Assembly (NCBI RefSeq): GCF_027107535.1
Contig: NZ_CP114283.1
Coordinates: 9,300,001-9,364,000 of the forward strand
Direction of reading: 5' to 3'
Length of the DNA stretch: 64,000 nt
From: Streptomyces aurantiacus
GTDB taxonomy: Bacteria; Actinomycetota; Actinomycetes; Streptomycetales; Streptomycetaceae
Shown: in pieces, positions 15,622-23,654 of the stretch
Numbering within the stretch: position 1 is the first letter of the stretch
How the letters are laid out: every line of letters begins with the position of its first letter
Position numbers and translations under genes: made by a program
The notes under the pieces: generated by a model
What the model saw: the letters and a program-made list of their open reading frames with translations, nothing else
Told to the model about the DNA's origin: nothing
Databases searched by the model: none

Positions 15622-15959
15622 GCAAGCACAGCCGTCCCGGACCGCCGGTTCACGGGCTCGACTTTCGTGAAGAACCGGAGACCGCTCTGGACCCGATGAG
15701 CGCGAGACCCCTCTACATGCAGCTGTCCGACGTCATCTCCAGGAAGATCGCGTCCGGCGAGCTGGCGCCCGACCGGCCCATCCCCTCGGAGAACCACCTC
15801 GCCGACGAGTACGGGGTGGCCCGGCTCACCGCACGACGTGCCGCCCAGGAACTGCGCGAGCGCGGGCTCATCGTCACCGTGCGCGGCAAGGGATCCTTCG
15901 TCGCCGTACAGCCGCCCGCCGACGAGCCCGGCGAGGGCGACGCCCGTCAGGCGCCATGA
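15618..15959 (+). CDS. Stand-alone GntR winged-helix protein 2
   Basis: A protein of 113 residues from GTG 15618, translationally coupled to the first GntR gene (GTGA overlap). The winged helix covers about 30-100 (LYMQLSDVISRKIASGELAPDRPIPSENHLADEYGVARLTARRAAQEL ... RGKGSFVAV). An N-terminal tail of 27 residues (GLDFREEPETALDPMSARP) is not part of the fold. As in its partner there is no ligand-binding domain. The paired layout suggests a heterodimer or two tandem-acting regulators of the divergent unknown operon. Confidence 0.88.
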   Translation: MSKHSRPGPPVHGLDFREEPETALDPMSARPLYMQLSDVISRKIASGELAPDRPIPSENHLADEYGVARLTARRAAQELRERGLIVTVRGKGSFVAVQPPADEPGEGDARQAP

Positions 15960-15967
15960 AACAACAC

Positions 15968-16004
15968 GAGCCCCCAGCTCCAAGTACCTCTGAGCTGGGG
16001 GCTC
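15968..16004. terminator. Terminator after the gntR pair
   Basis: GAGCCCCCAGCTC pairs with GAGCTGGGGGCTC, a 13-base stem between the second gntR gene and tRNA-Lys on the opposite strand. It can serve both. Confidence 0.85.
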
Positions 16005-16009
16005 TCGCG

Positions 16010-16082
16010 TAGACCCTGTGGGACTCGAACCCACAACCAATGGATTAAAAGTCCACTGCTCTGCCAATTGAGCTAAGGGTCC
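16010..16082 (-). tRNA. tRNA-Lys (TTT)
   Basis: Acceptor GGACCCT/AGGGTCT (G-T closing pair), D-arm GCTC-AATTGGCA-GAGC, anticodon loop CTTTTAA with TTT, and T-arm TGTGG-GTTCGAG-TCCCACA. CCA is not encoded. Confidence 0.95.
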
Positions 16083-16226
16083 GTGCACCGACCTGCGCCG
16101 GTACACGCACCGACCCGCGTCGATGCCAGGAACGAGCATAGCCGGACGCGGCCGGGACTCCGATCGGGTATCGGTGACCCGGCCGCGCCGAGGGGCGGCG
16201 CGAGGCGCGTCGCCGGGTGGCTGACG

Positions 16227-17768
16227 TCACGGATCGACCGGATCCGGGGCGCCCTTGCGGACCGCCTCGCGGGTGCGGGTGCGTTCGTGGTCCGGGTTGA
16301 GGAACCAGTGCCGGGCCGAGGCGAACCACCACGCCGCGGCGAAGCCGAGGACGGCCAGGACGGCGACGGGGGCGTAGTTGAAGGTCTCCCAGGTGACCGG
16401 GGAGACCTGGGGCAGCATGAAGAGGACCGTGATGACACCCACCCACACCACCGCCACGACGCCGATCGGACGGGACCAGCGGCCCAGGTGCCACGGCCCC
16501 CGCTCGAAGTCCTCGCCCTTGCGCAGCCGCAGCAGCGTCGGAATGACGTACGCGATGTAGAGGCCGATCACGGCGATGGACGTCACCGCCGCGTACGCCG
16601 TCACGTTGATCAGGTACGGCAGGCCGAGGACCAGCGCGCCCAGGGCAGCGAGCCACACGGCCGCGACGGGCGTGCGCGTGCGCGGGTTCACGGTGTGCCA
16701 GACGTGCGAGAAGGGCAGCGCCCCGTCGCGCGAGAAGGCGTAGATCATGCGGGAGTTGGCGGTCACCGACGCCATGCCGCAGAACAGCTGGGCGCCGATC
16801 ACCACCAGCAGGAGGAGCTTGCCCGCGGTCGCGCCCAGCGCGTCCAGGAGGATCTGGGCGGGCGGCACCCCGGTCGGCGAGCCGAGGGCCCTGTCGTACG
16901 ACTGGATCGCGAAGGTGAAGCCGAGCAGGAGGACGAAGCCCGCTATCCACGACGTCCAGATGGACTGGACGATGCCCTTGGGTCCGGCCGTGGACGCGTC
17001 GTGCGTCTCCTCCGTCATGTGCGCCGAGGCGTCGTACCCGGTGAAGGTGTACTGCGCCATCAGCAGGCCGAGCAGCACCACGTAGAAGCTGCTGCCCCAG
17101 CCCGTGTTGTTCACGAACTCCGTGAAGACGAAGGACGCCGACTGGTGGTGGTCCGGCGCGAAGGTCAGCGCGCCCACGATGAGCGCCACACCCACGACGT
17201 GCCACCACACGCTGACGCTGTTGAGGAGGCCGACGATGCGTACGCCGAAGGTGTTCAGCAGGCCGTGCAGGGCGAGGATGCCGGCGAAGAGCAGGATCGT
17301 GCGGCCGGGAGTGACCTCGAAGTCGAACTGCAGGTTCAGGTACGCGCCCAGGAACGAGGCCGCGCCGAAGTCGATGCCGGCGGTCACCGCGACCTGGCCG
17401 AGGACGTTGAACCAGCCCGTGAACCACGCCCAGGCGGCGGCCGTCCGGCGCGGTGCCAGCCGGTGGGCCCAGAAGTACAGGCCCGCGGACGTCGGGTACG
17501 CCGAACAGATCTCGGCCATCGCGAGCCCGACGAACAGGGTCATGAGCCCGACCACGACCCAGCCCCAGGTGATCACGGCGGGCCCGCCGGTGTTCATGCC
17601 GAACAGATAGAGCGTCAGGCAGCCCGACAGGACGGAGATGATCGTGAACGAGACCGCGTAGTTGGAGAACGCCGACATCCGGCGGGCGAGAACCTGGGTG
17701 TATCCGAGCTGGGCCAGCCGCTCTTCGTCCGACAGCCCACTCCCACTTGCTCTGGCGTCATCTGTCAT
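16227..17768 (-). CDS. APC-superfamily amino acid permease
   Basis: A transporter of 513 residues with about 12 membrane helices, proton- or exchange-coupled. The N-terminus carries the amino-acid/choline-transporter style motif (LAQLGYTQVLARRMSAFSNYAVSFTIISVLSGCLTLY), and the stretch GPAVITWGWVVVGLMTLFVGLAMAEICSAYPTSAGLYFWA matches the bacterial GABA/choline permease branch (BAT1-like). ANSRMIYAFSRDGALP near residue 350 is another family hallmark. The start is ATG 17768 (MTDDARAS), behind GGGG. The substrate is probably a neutral or gamma-amino acid. It stands alone, convergent with no near partner. Confidence 0.92.
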   Translation of the reverse strand: MTDDARASGSGLSDEERLAQLGYTQVLARRMSAFSNYAVSFTIISVLSGCLTLYLFGMNTGGPAVITWGWVVVGLMTLFVGLAMAEICSAYPTSAGLYFWAHRLAPRRTAAAWAWFTGWFNVLGQVAVTAGIDFGAASFLGAYLNLQFDFEVTPGRTILLFAGILALHGLLNTFGVRIVGLLNSVSVWWHVVGVALIVGALTFAPDHHQSASFVFTEFVNNTGWGSSFYVVLLGLLMAQYTFTGYDASAHMTEETHDASTAGPKGIVQSIWTSWIAGFVLLLGFTFAIQSYDRALGSPTGVPPAQILLDALGATAGKLLLLVVIGAQLFCGMASVTANSRMIYAFSRDGALPFSHVWHTVNPRTRTPVAAVWLAALGALVLGLPYLINVTAYAAVTSIAVIGLYIAYVIPTLLRLRKGEDFERGPWHLGRWSRPIGVVAVVWVGVITVLFMLPQVSPVTWETFNYAPVAVLAVLGFAAAWWFASARHWFLNPDHERTRTREAVRKGAPDPVDP

Positions 17769-17958
17769 GCCCCCAGCAATTCCCCTGCCCGGGGTGTGAC
17801 ATGCGCCACAGAGTGTGGCAACTGGCCGGAAATCCTGGCCGAAAGCAGTACCGATCACATGCCGAAGGGCCCGGCCGACCGAGGTCGTCCGGGCCCTTCG
17901 TATGAGGTGCTGCGGTGCGGTGGCCGCTCAGGCCGTGTCAGCCGTCGGGCAGCCGCTG

Positions 17959-20166
17959 TCAGCCGTTGCGCTTCCAGCGCGGCTTGTCGTCGCGGCGGAA
18001 GGAGGAGCCGGAACCAGAACCGGAGCCGGAGCCGGAGCCGGCACCACGGTGGTCGTCACGACGGCCGTAGGGACGGTCGTGGCCGCCGGAGCGGAAGCCG
18101 CCGCCCGCGGGGCGGTCGCCCTGCCGGTCACGGTTGAACGGACGGTCGCTGCCACGGTGGCCGGCCGGACGGTCGTCCCGGCGGAAGCCGCCGGTCGACG
18201 GACGGTCGCCGTCGCGGCGGTCACGGTTGAAGCCGCCCGAGGGACGGTCGTCACGACGGAACCCGCCGCGGTCGCCACCACGCTCGCCGTCACGGCGGTC
18301 GTCCCGGCGGAAACCGCCCGAGGGGCGCTCGTCACGACGGTCGAAGGAACGGCCGCCACGCTCGTCGTCCCGGCGGAAGCCGCCGGAGGGACGCTCGTCA
18401 CGACGGTCACGGTTGAAGCCACCGGACGAACGGTCGTCACGACGGTCACGGTTGAAGCCGCCCGACGGACGGTCGTTGTCACGGCGGTCACGGTTGAAGC
18501 CGCCCGAGGGACGGTCGTCACGACGGAACCCGCCACGGTCGCCACCACGCTCGCCGTCACGGCGGTCGTCCCGGCGGAAACCGCCCGAGGGGCGCTCGTC
18601 ACGACGGTCACGGCGCTCGTAGTTGCCACGGTCGTCACGACGCTGACGCGACTCCTCGCGCACCGGCTCTGCGGCGGCCTGGGCCACCGGCTCCGCGGCC
18701 ACGGCCACGGCGGCGGCCTCGACGACGGCGGCCGCCTCGGCCAGCGCCGCCTCCGGGTCCTCGCCGCGCTCACGCGCGGACCGCGCGATCAGCCGGTCGG
18801 CCTCCTCGCGCAGCTCGACGGCACGCCGCTGCGCACGCTCCAGCTCCTTGGTGAGCTGCGAGACCTCACGCTCGGCCTGCTGCGCCGCGTTGCCCGCGGA
18901 CTCGGCCTGGACCTCGGTCATCGAGCGGGCACCCGTGATGTCCGCGACCTCCGCGTCGAAGGCCGCACCGCCCTGGATGATGTGGCGCGAGGCGTCGACG
19001 CCCGCGTCCTCCATCAGGCGGAAGATCTGACGGCGCTGGTGCGGCAGGGAGAGCGACACGACCGTGCCGGAGCGCCCCGCGCGGGCCGTACGGCCGGAGC
19101 GGTGCAGGTAGTCCTTGTGGTCACCGGCCGGGTCCACGTTCAGGACCAGGTCGATGCCGTCGACGTGGATACCGCGGGCGGCGACGTCGGTCGCGACGAG
19201 CGCGTTGACGTAGCCCTTCTTGAAGTCCTCAAGGACGCGGGTGCGGGCACCCTGCGTCATGCCACCGTGCAGCGCGTCGGCCTTCACACCGGAGTCGCAG
19301 AGCTGCTCGGCGATGCGGTCGCAGCCCAGCTGGGTGCGGACGAAGATGATCGTGCGGCCCTTGCGGGAGGCGATCGCGGCGGTGACCGGCGCCTTGTCCT
19401 TGGGCTTCACGATGAGGATGTGGTGCGACATGGTCGTGACGTTGCCCTGGGCGCTGTCGACCTCGTGCGTGACCGGGTTGGTCAGGTAGCGCTTGACCAG
19501 CGTGGAGATCTCGTTCTCCATCGTGGCCGAGAACAGCATGCGCTGGCCGCCGCCGGGGATCTGGTCGAGCAGCTCGGTGACCTCGGGCAGGAAGCCCAGG
19601 TCGGACATCTGGTCGGCCTCGTCGAGGACGGCGACCTGGACGTTCTCCAGCGAGCAGGCGCCGCGGCTGATGATGTCGCGCAGCCGGCCCGGGGTGGCGA
19701 CGAGGACGTCGACACCGCGCTCCAGGGCGTAGATCTGGTTGCTCATCGACGTACCGCCGCAGACGACCTTCATCTTCAGGCCGAGGACGTCGCCGTAGGG
19801 CTGGAGGGCGTCCGCGACCTGCATCGCGAGCTCACGGGTCGGCGTGAGGATGATGCCGCGGGGCTTCTTCTTCTCGGTGTGTCCGCCGGAGAGCTGCGTG
19901 AGCAGCGGCAGACCGAACGAGAGGGTCTTGCCGGAGCCGGTGCGGCCACGGCCGAGGATGTCCTTGCCGGCCAGGGCGTCCGGGATGGTCGCGACCTGGA
20001 TCGGGAAGGGGGCGGTCACACCGTTCTGCGCGAGCTTGCGCACGACGCCCTCGGGCAGACCGAGGTCGGTGAAGGTGACCTCGGGAGCCGCGGGTGCGGC
20101 GGTCTCGTCGACAACGTCCCCGCTGTTCTCGGGCACGACGATGTGATCAGTACTGGAAATGGACAT
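17959..20166 (-). CDS. DEAD-box RNA helicase with RG-rich tail
   Basis: An RNA helicase of 735 residues. The core has the Q motif (FTDLGLPEG ... APFPIQ, 32-57), Walker A GRTGSGKT (74-81), PTREL (109-113), DEAD at 182-185, SAT, and HRSGRTARAG in the second RecA domain. From about residue 450 comes a charged coiled region, then about 150 residues of repeats such as RRDDRPSGGFNRDRRD, a flexible RNA-binding tail like CsdA/RhlE relatives in Streptomyces. Start at ATG 20166 after GGAAGG. It probably unwinds structured RNA in cold or ribosome assembly; the 250-base leader suggests post-transcriptional control. Confidence 0.94.
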   Translation of the reverse strand: MSISSTDHIVVPENSGDVVDETAAPAAPEVTFTDLGLPEGVVRKLAQNGVTAPFPIQVATIPDALAGKDILGRGRTGSGKTLSFGLPLLTQLSGGHTEKKKPRGIILTPTRELAMQVADALQPYGDVLGLKMKVVCGGTSMSNQIYALERGVDVLVATPGRLRDIISRGACSLENVQVAVLDEADQMSDLGFLPEVTELLDQIPGGGQRMLFSATMENEISTLVKRYLTNPVTHEVDSAQGNVTTMSHHILIVKPKDKAPVTAAIASRKGRTIIFVRTQLGCDRIAEQLCDSGVKADALHGGMTQGARTRVLEDFKKGYVNALVATDVAARGIHVDGIDLVLNVDPAGDHKDYLHRSGRTARAGRSGTVVSLSLPHQRRQIFRLMEDAGVDASRHIIQGGAAFDAEVADITGARSMTEVQAESAGNAAQQAEREVSQLTKELERAQRRAVELREEADRLIARSARERGEDPEAALAEAAAVVEAAAVAVAAEPVAQAAAEPVREESRQRRDDRGNYERRDRRDERPSGGFRRDDRRDGERGGDRGGFRRDDRPSGGFNRDRRDNDRPSGGFNRDRRDDRSSGGFNRDRRDERPSGGFRRDDERGGRSFDRRDERPSGGFRRDDRRDGERGGDRGGFRRDDRPSGGFNRDRRDGDRPSTGGFRRDDRPAGHRGSDRPFNRDRQGDRPAGGGFRSGGHDRPYGRRDDHRGAGSGSGSGSGSGSSFRRDDKPRWKRNG
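18216..18610 (-). repeat. Internal duplication in the helicase tail
   Basis: Within the RG-rich tail two blocks of about 128 bases, at 18216-18343 and 18483-18610, are almost identical and 267 bases (89 codons) apart. Between and around them the short unit encoding RDDRPSGGFNRDR recurs. The duplication is in frame and should be a hot spot for length variation. Confidence 0.85.
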
Positions 20167-20419
20167 GCGAATGCGAAACCTTCCGGAGTCTCGTCGGCAC
20201 GCGCCCGTCAACTCCGTGATTTCGCAAACGACCGCCTCAATGCGGTCAGCCACGGCAAGGGAGAGTACGCGCCACGCGGCGCTCTCTGCTTTGGCGCCGG
20301 GCAATTGGTATCAAACGATCTACTACCATACGCACCCCCTGCCTCCCAAGGCAAACTGAGTCCGACTTCCCAGGTCAGAGACGTGCGCAAGTCCTCGGGG
20401 ACGCTCGGCCGGACCTCGC

Positions 20420-20938
20420 TCAGGCCTCGATCCCGGCCGCCGGCGCCGGCTCCCGACGCTCGACGAGTTGCGGTTCGGGCTCCGGGTGGGCCGAGGACGA
20501 CGGCTCGGCCGTGGTCGGGTCGGGCGACGGCGGAGGCGTCTCCTTGGTGGGCGTCGGCTCCGGGTCCTGACGCGTCGGCGTGGGCTGCGCCTTCGTCGGC
20601 GAAGACGCCCCTGGCCTGGGCTTCTTCCCGTCGGTGTCGTCCTTGCCCGGCTTCTTCGTCGCGGCCGACCCGCTCTCCCCGGCCGACGGCGACGCCGACC
20701 CGGACGCGGACCCGCTCGGCTTCGCCGCCGCGTGTTTTCCGTCACCCGTTCCGTAGTGGCCGCCGCCCCCGCCGCTCACCGCCGATCCCCCGTCGGGCGC
20801 CTCACCGCCCTTGCGGCCCGCCGAGTGCGAGGGCTTGGCCCGGCTCCCCTCGTCGTCTCCGACGCTCATGCAGCCGGCGGTCGCGGCGACGGTCAGGGCC
20901 GCGGCGGCCAGACGGACGGGTACGTACATGGCGCGCAC
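20420..20938 (-). CDS. Secreted lipoprotein, Pro/Ser-rich
   Basis: A protein of 172 residues starting at GTG 20938 behind GGAGGTAGCTGCCC. The N-terminal signal (PVRLAAAALTVAATAGC) ends in a lipobox-like TAGC at about residue 23. The rest is low-complexity and disordered: Gly/Ser/Lys then Pro/Thr/Glu repeats (PTPTRQDPEPTPTKETPPPSPDP). There is no enzymatic domain. It is probably an exposed, membrane-tethered wall-spanning protein. It lies between the helicase and a zincin gene on the same strand; function unknown. Confidence 0.75.
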   Translation of the reverse strand: MRAMYVPVRLAAAALTVAATAGCMSVGDDEGSRAKPSHSAGRKGGEAPDGGSAVSGGGGGHYGTGDGKHAAAKPSGSASGSASPSAGESGSAATKKPGKDDTDGKKPRPGASSPTKAQPTPTRQDPEPTPTKETPPPSPDPTTAEPSSSAHPEPEPQLVERREPAPAAGIEA

Positions 20939-21139
20939 GGGCAGCTACCTCCGGAAGGGGGTCTCCCCTGCCCGGTCGGAGCCGGGAGCGCGGGGAAGAG
21001 TATGAGGAGTCCCCCTGCCCAACTCCCGCCGCACGCAAGAGGACACGCGACCGCGCGCGGAGAGCGCCAAGCGGTCAGCCGGTGACCAGAAGGCGGTAGG
21101 AGCGGTCACCGGCGAGCGGCCTCGGGTGCGGGACGTGCC

Positions 21140-21490
21140 TCAGCCGTACCCGAGGGCGTGCAACCGCGCGTCGTCGATCCCGAAGTGGTGGGCGATCTCG
21201 TGCACGACGGTCACCTCGGTCTCGGCCACCACCTCCTCGCGCGACCCGCACATCCGCAGCGTGGGCCCCCGGTAGATCGTGATCCGGTCCGGCAGCACCC
21301 CGGCGTACCACTCCCCGCGGTCGGTCAGCGGCGTCCCCTCGTAGAGCCCGAGCAGCTCGGGATCGTCGGCGGGCGGCTCGTCCTCGACGAACACCGCCAC
21401 GTTGTCCATCAGCCGCGTCAGCTCCGGCGGGATCCGGTCCAGCGCCTCGGCGACCAGTTCCTCGAACTCCTCGCGCGTCATCTCCAGCAC
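21140..21490 (-). CDS. Zincin-like metallopeptidase family protein
   Basis: A small protein of 116 residues with the zinc-peptidase motif HEIAHHFGID near residues 97-106, where the two His and the Glu would bind zinc and water. It belongs to the short 'metallopeptidase family' (DUF1025-like), typically 115-130 residues, opening LEMTREEFEELVAEALDRIPPEL. The start at GTG 21490 adds VLE before an ATG that lacks a spaced ribosome site. It is divergent from the phosphoesterase gene. The substrate is unknown; many members are probably cytoplasmic. Confidence 0.88.
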   Translation of the reverse strand: MLEMTREEFEELVAEALDRIPPELTRLMDNVAVFVEDEPPADDPELLGLYEGTPLTDRGEWYAGVLPDRITIYRGPTLRMCGSREEVVAETEVTVVHEIAHHFGIDDARLHALGYG

Positions 21491-21602
21491 CCCGCCATTG
21501 TCCGGTACGGACGCCCGAACGGTTCAGCCGCCGCGTCCGGGCGCCGGACGGGAGGCCGGCCCTTACCGCATATCCACCCCAACCGTTGGGCATACGGGCC
21601 CA

Positions 21603-23156
21603 ATGGTTCGCGTCCCCGCTGCCGCCGCTCTGCTCCGCGTGCGAAAGGCACCCCGCACCCTCGTACGCCACTACCGCTCCCGCCGTACCCACCCCGTCGT
21701 CGAACTCGTCCACCAGCCGCATCCGTACGTCCGCGCGCTCGGACTCGTCGCCGTCGTCCTGCTCGGCGCATGGCTGGGCCTGCTGATCGTCGGGAACGTC
21801 CGCGCGCCGGTCGGCCCCATGGACACCACGATGACCCTGCGCCCCTCCCTCACCGGCGGGACGAAGATCAACGTCTCCCCGCTCGGCGCCCTCGAACTGC
21901 ACAGCCACACGGCCCCCCTCCGCCTCGACGTGGACGTCGACCAGCTCGACCCCGTCCGCTCCCAGGCCCTCGTCGACCACCCGGAACGGCTCTCCGGCCT
22001 CCAGGACGAGGTCGCCCAGGACGTCAGCGACGGCACCCTCGACCTGGCCGTACGCTCCTGCGTCGCCGTCGTCTCCGGCGCGACGGCCCTGGGCCTGGCG
22101 GTCTACCGCCGCCCCCGCCGGGCCCTCGCGGCGGGCGGCCTGGCCCTGACCCTGCTGGCCGCGTGCGGGGCGACGGCCTTCGCCACCTGGAAGCCCGACT
22201 CGGTCCTGGAACCGAAGTTCTCGGGCCTGCTCTCCTCCGCCCCCTCGGTCGTCGGCAACGCCCGCAGCATCGTCAGCGAGTTCGACGTCTACCAGAAGGA
22301 GCTGGCCCGCCTGGTGACGAACGTGACGAAGCTGTACGACGTCACGTCCACGCTCCCCGCGTACGCGCCGGACCCCTCCACCATCCGGGTCCTGCACGTC
22401 TCCGACATCCATCTCAACCCGGCGAGCTGGAAGATCATCGCCTCGCTCGTGAAGCAGTACGAGATCGACGTCATCGTCGACTCCGGCGACACGATGGACC
22501 ACGGGACGGCGGCGGAGAACGGCTTCCTGGATCCGGCGGCCGACCTCGGCGCCCCCTATGTCTGGGTGCGCGGGAACCATGACTCGCGGATCACCCAGCG
22601 CTACCTGGAACGCATGAAGAACGTGCACGTCCTGGACGACGGCCGGGCCGTGTCGGTCGCGGGCCTGCGGTTCGCGGGCATCGGCGACCCGCAGTTCACC
22701 CCCGACCGCTCGGCCGAGGTGGGGGGCGCCCGCTCGGAGGTGCTCGCGGGCGCCCGCCTGGCCTCGTCCCTCCGTGACCAGGAGGCGGCCGGCACCCCGG
22801 TCGACATCGCCGTCGCGCACAACCCGGACGCCGCCCGTGAGACGGACGGCGACGTGCCCCTGGTCCTGGCGGGCCACGTCCACCACCAGGAGATGGAGGT
22901 CATGAAGTACGGCACGCGGCTGCGCATCGAGGGCTCGACGGGCGGCAGCGGTCTGCGCGCGGTCGAGGGCAAGAACCCCGACCCGATCGAGACCTCGATC
23001 CTCTACCTGGACCGTGACACCCGTCGTCTCCAGGCCTGGGACGAGATCAAACTCGGCGGTCTGGGCCTCACCACGGCCGAGGTCAGCCGCCACCTCCCCA
23101 AGGAGAACCGACCCGGCGCACCCGCCTCCCCCACCCCTTCCACCTCCGCCCCGTAA
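21603..23156 (+). CDS. Membrane-anchored metallophosphoesterase
   Basis: A protein of 517 residues. A basic N-terminus is followed by a membrane helix at about 44-64, an extracytoplasmic region, a further pair of hydrophobic helices (about 150-195), and a calcineurin-like phosphoesterase domain from 262. The metal motifs are readable: SDIHLNP (267-273), DSGDT (293-297), GNHD (324-327), and AHNPD and GHVHHQ further on. This is the full set for a binuclear metal site. Substrates of related proteins are phospholipids, cyclic nucleotides or wall precursors. The tail is Pro/Ser-rich. It precedes the tRNA cluster on the same strand. Confidence 0.9.
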   Translation: MVRVPAAAALLRVRKAPRTLVRHYRSRRTHPVVELVHQPHPYVRALGLVAVVLLGAWLGLLIVGNVRAPVGPMDTTMTLRPSLTGGTKINVSPLGALELHSHTAPLRLDVDVDQLDPVRSQALVDHPERLSGLQDEVAQDVSDGTLDLAVRSCVAVVSGATALGLAVYRRPRRALAAGGLALTLLAACGATAFATWKPDSVLEPKFSGLLSSAPSVVGNARSIVSEFDVYQKELARLVTNVTKLYDVTSTLPAYAPDPSTIRVLHVSDIHLNPASWKIIASLVKQYEIDVIVDSGDTMDHGTAAENGFLDPAADLGAPYVWVRGNHDSRITQRYLERMKNVHVLDDGRAVSVAGLRFAGIGDPQFTPDRSAEVGGARSEVLAGARLASSLRDQEAAGTPVDIAVAHNPDAARETDGDVPLVLAGHVHHQEMEVMKYGTRLRIEGSTGGSGLRAVEGKNPDPIETSILYLDRDTRRLQAWDEIKLGGLGLTTAEVSRHLPKENRPGAPASPTPSTSAP

Positions 23157-23236
23157 ACCGTTTTGGCGATCCCTCCCGACATCCCATATGCTTCTGACGT
23201 CCCCGACGCGCTGCGAAGCGCCCAGGCGGGCCGATA

Positions 23237-23309
23237 GCCCTCATCGTCTAGCGGCCTAGGACGCCGCCCTTTCAAGGCGGTAGCACGGGTTCGAATCCCG
23301 TTGGGGGCA
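23237..23309 (+). tRNA. tRNA-Glu (TTC)
   Basis: Acceptor GCCCTCA/TGGGGGC, anticodon stem CCGCC-CTTTCAA-GGCGG with TTC, T-arm ACGGG-TTCGAAT-CCCGT. It is the first of a three-tRNA cluster. Confidence 0.96.
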
Positions 23310-23358
23310 CGCAACACCGTGTGCGAGACTGAGTTCGCTCGCTCGCGCACAACAGCTG

Positions 23359-23433
23359 GGTCCTGTGGAGCAGTTTGGAGTGCTCGCCACCCTGTCAAGG
23401 TGGAGGCCGCGGGTTCAAATCCCGTCAGGACCG
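23359..23433 (+). tRNA. tRNA-Asp (GTC), copy 1
   Basis: Acceptor GGTCCTG/CAGGACC, anticodon loop CTGTCAA with GTC, T-arm GCGGG-TTCAAAT-CCCGT. The same sequence recurs after hrpA. Confidence 0.96.
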
Positions 23434-23460
23434 CTTGCAGTTCACTTCGGTGAGCTGCGT

Positions 23461-23534
23461 GGCTGGGTAGCTCAGTTGGTACGAGCGATCGCCTGAAAAG
23501 CGATAGGTCGCCGGTTCGATCCCGGCCCCAGCCA
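23461..23534 (+). tRNA. tRNA-Phe (GAA)
   Basis: Acceptor GGCTGGG/CCCAGCC, anticodon stem ATCGC-CTGAAAA-GCGAT with GAA, T-arm GCCGG-TTCGATC-CCGGC. Last of the cluster, followed by a hairpin. Confidence 0.95.
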
Positions 23535-23540
23535 CCACCC

Positions 23541-23572
23541 CGAAGACCCCGCCCCCACCGGCGGGGTCTTCG
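23541..23572. terminator. Terminator of the tRNA-Glu/Asp/Phe cluster
   Basis: CGAAGACCCCGCC pairs with GGCGGGGTCTTCG, 13 bases, six bases after the tRNA-Phe 3' end. Confidence 0.88.
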
Positions 23573-23591
23573 CCGTTCCCCGGTTTGTTCG

Positions 23592-23640
23592 GCCGCGGGT
23601 TCGTGGGGCTGGTCGCGCAGTTCCCCGCACCCCTCAAAGG
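23592..23640. repeat. Dispersed Streptomyces intergenic repeat, copy 1
   Basis: The segment contains GGCTGGTCGCGCAGTTCCCC followed by GCACCCCT. A closely matching segment lies at 33603-33651. I recall this motif as widespread between Streptomyces genes; here it sits in the convergent gap after the tRNA cluster. Confidence 0.7.
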
Positions 23641-23654
23641 CATCGACGCGGAAC

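Noticed and set aside
17815..21099. A very long plus-strand open frame (over 1000 codons) opposite the DEAD-box helicase
   Set aside because: It is a third-position-GC shadow of the minus-strand helicase; its product is low-complexity Val/Thr/Ala/Arg without any motif.
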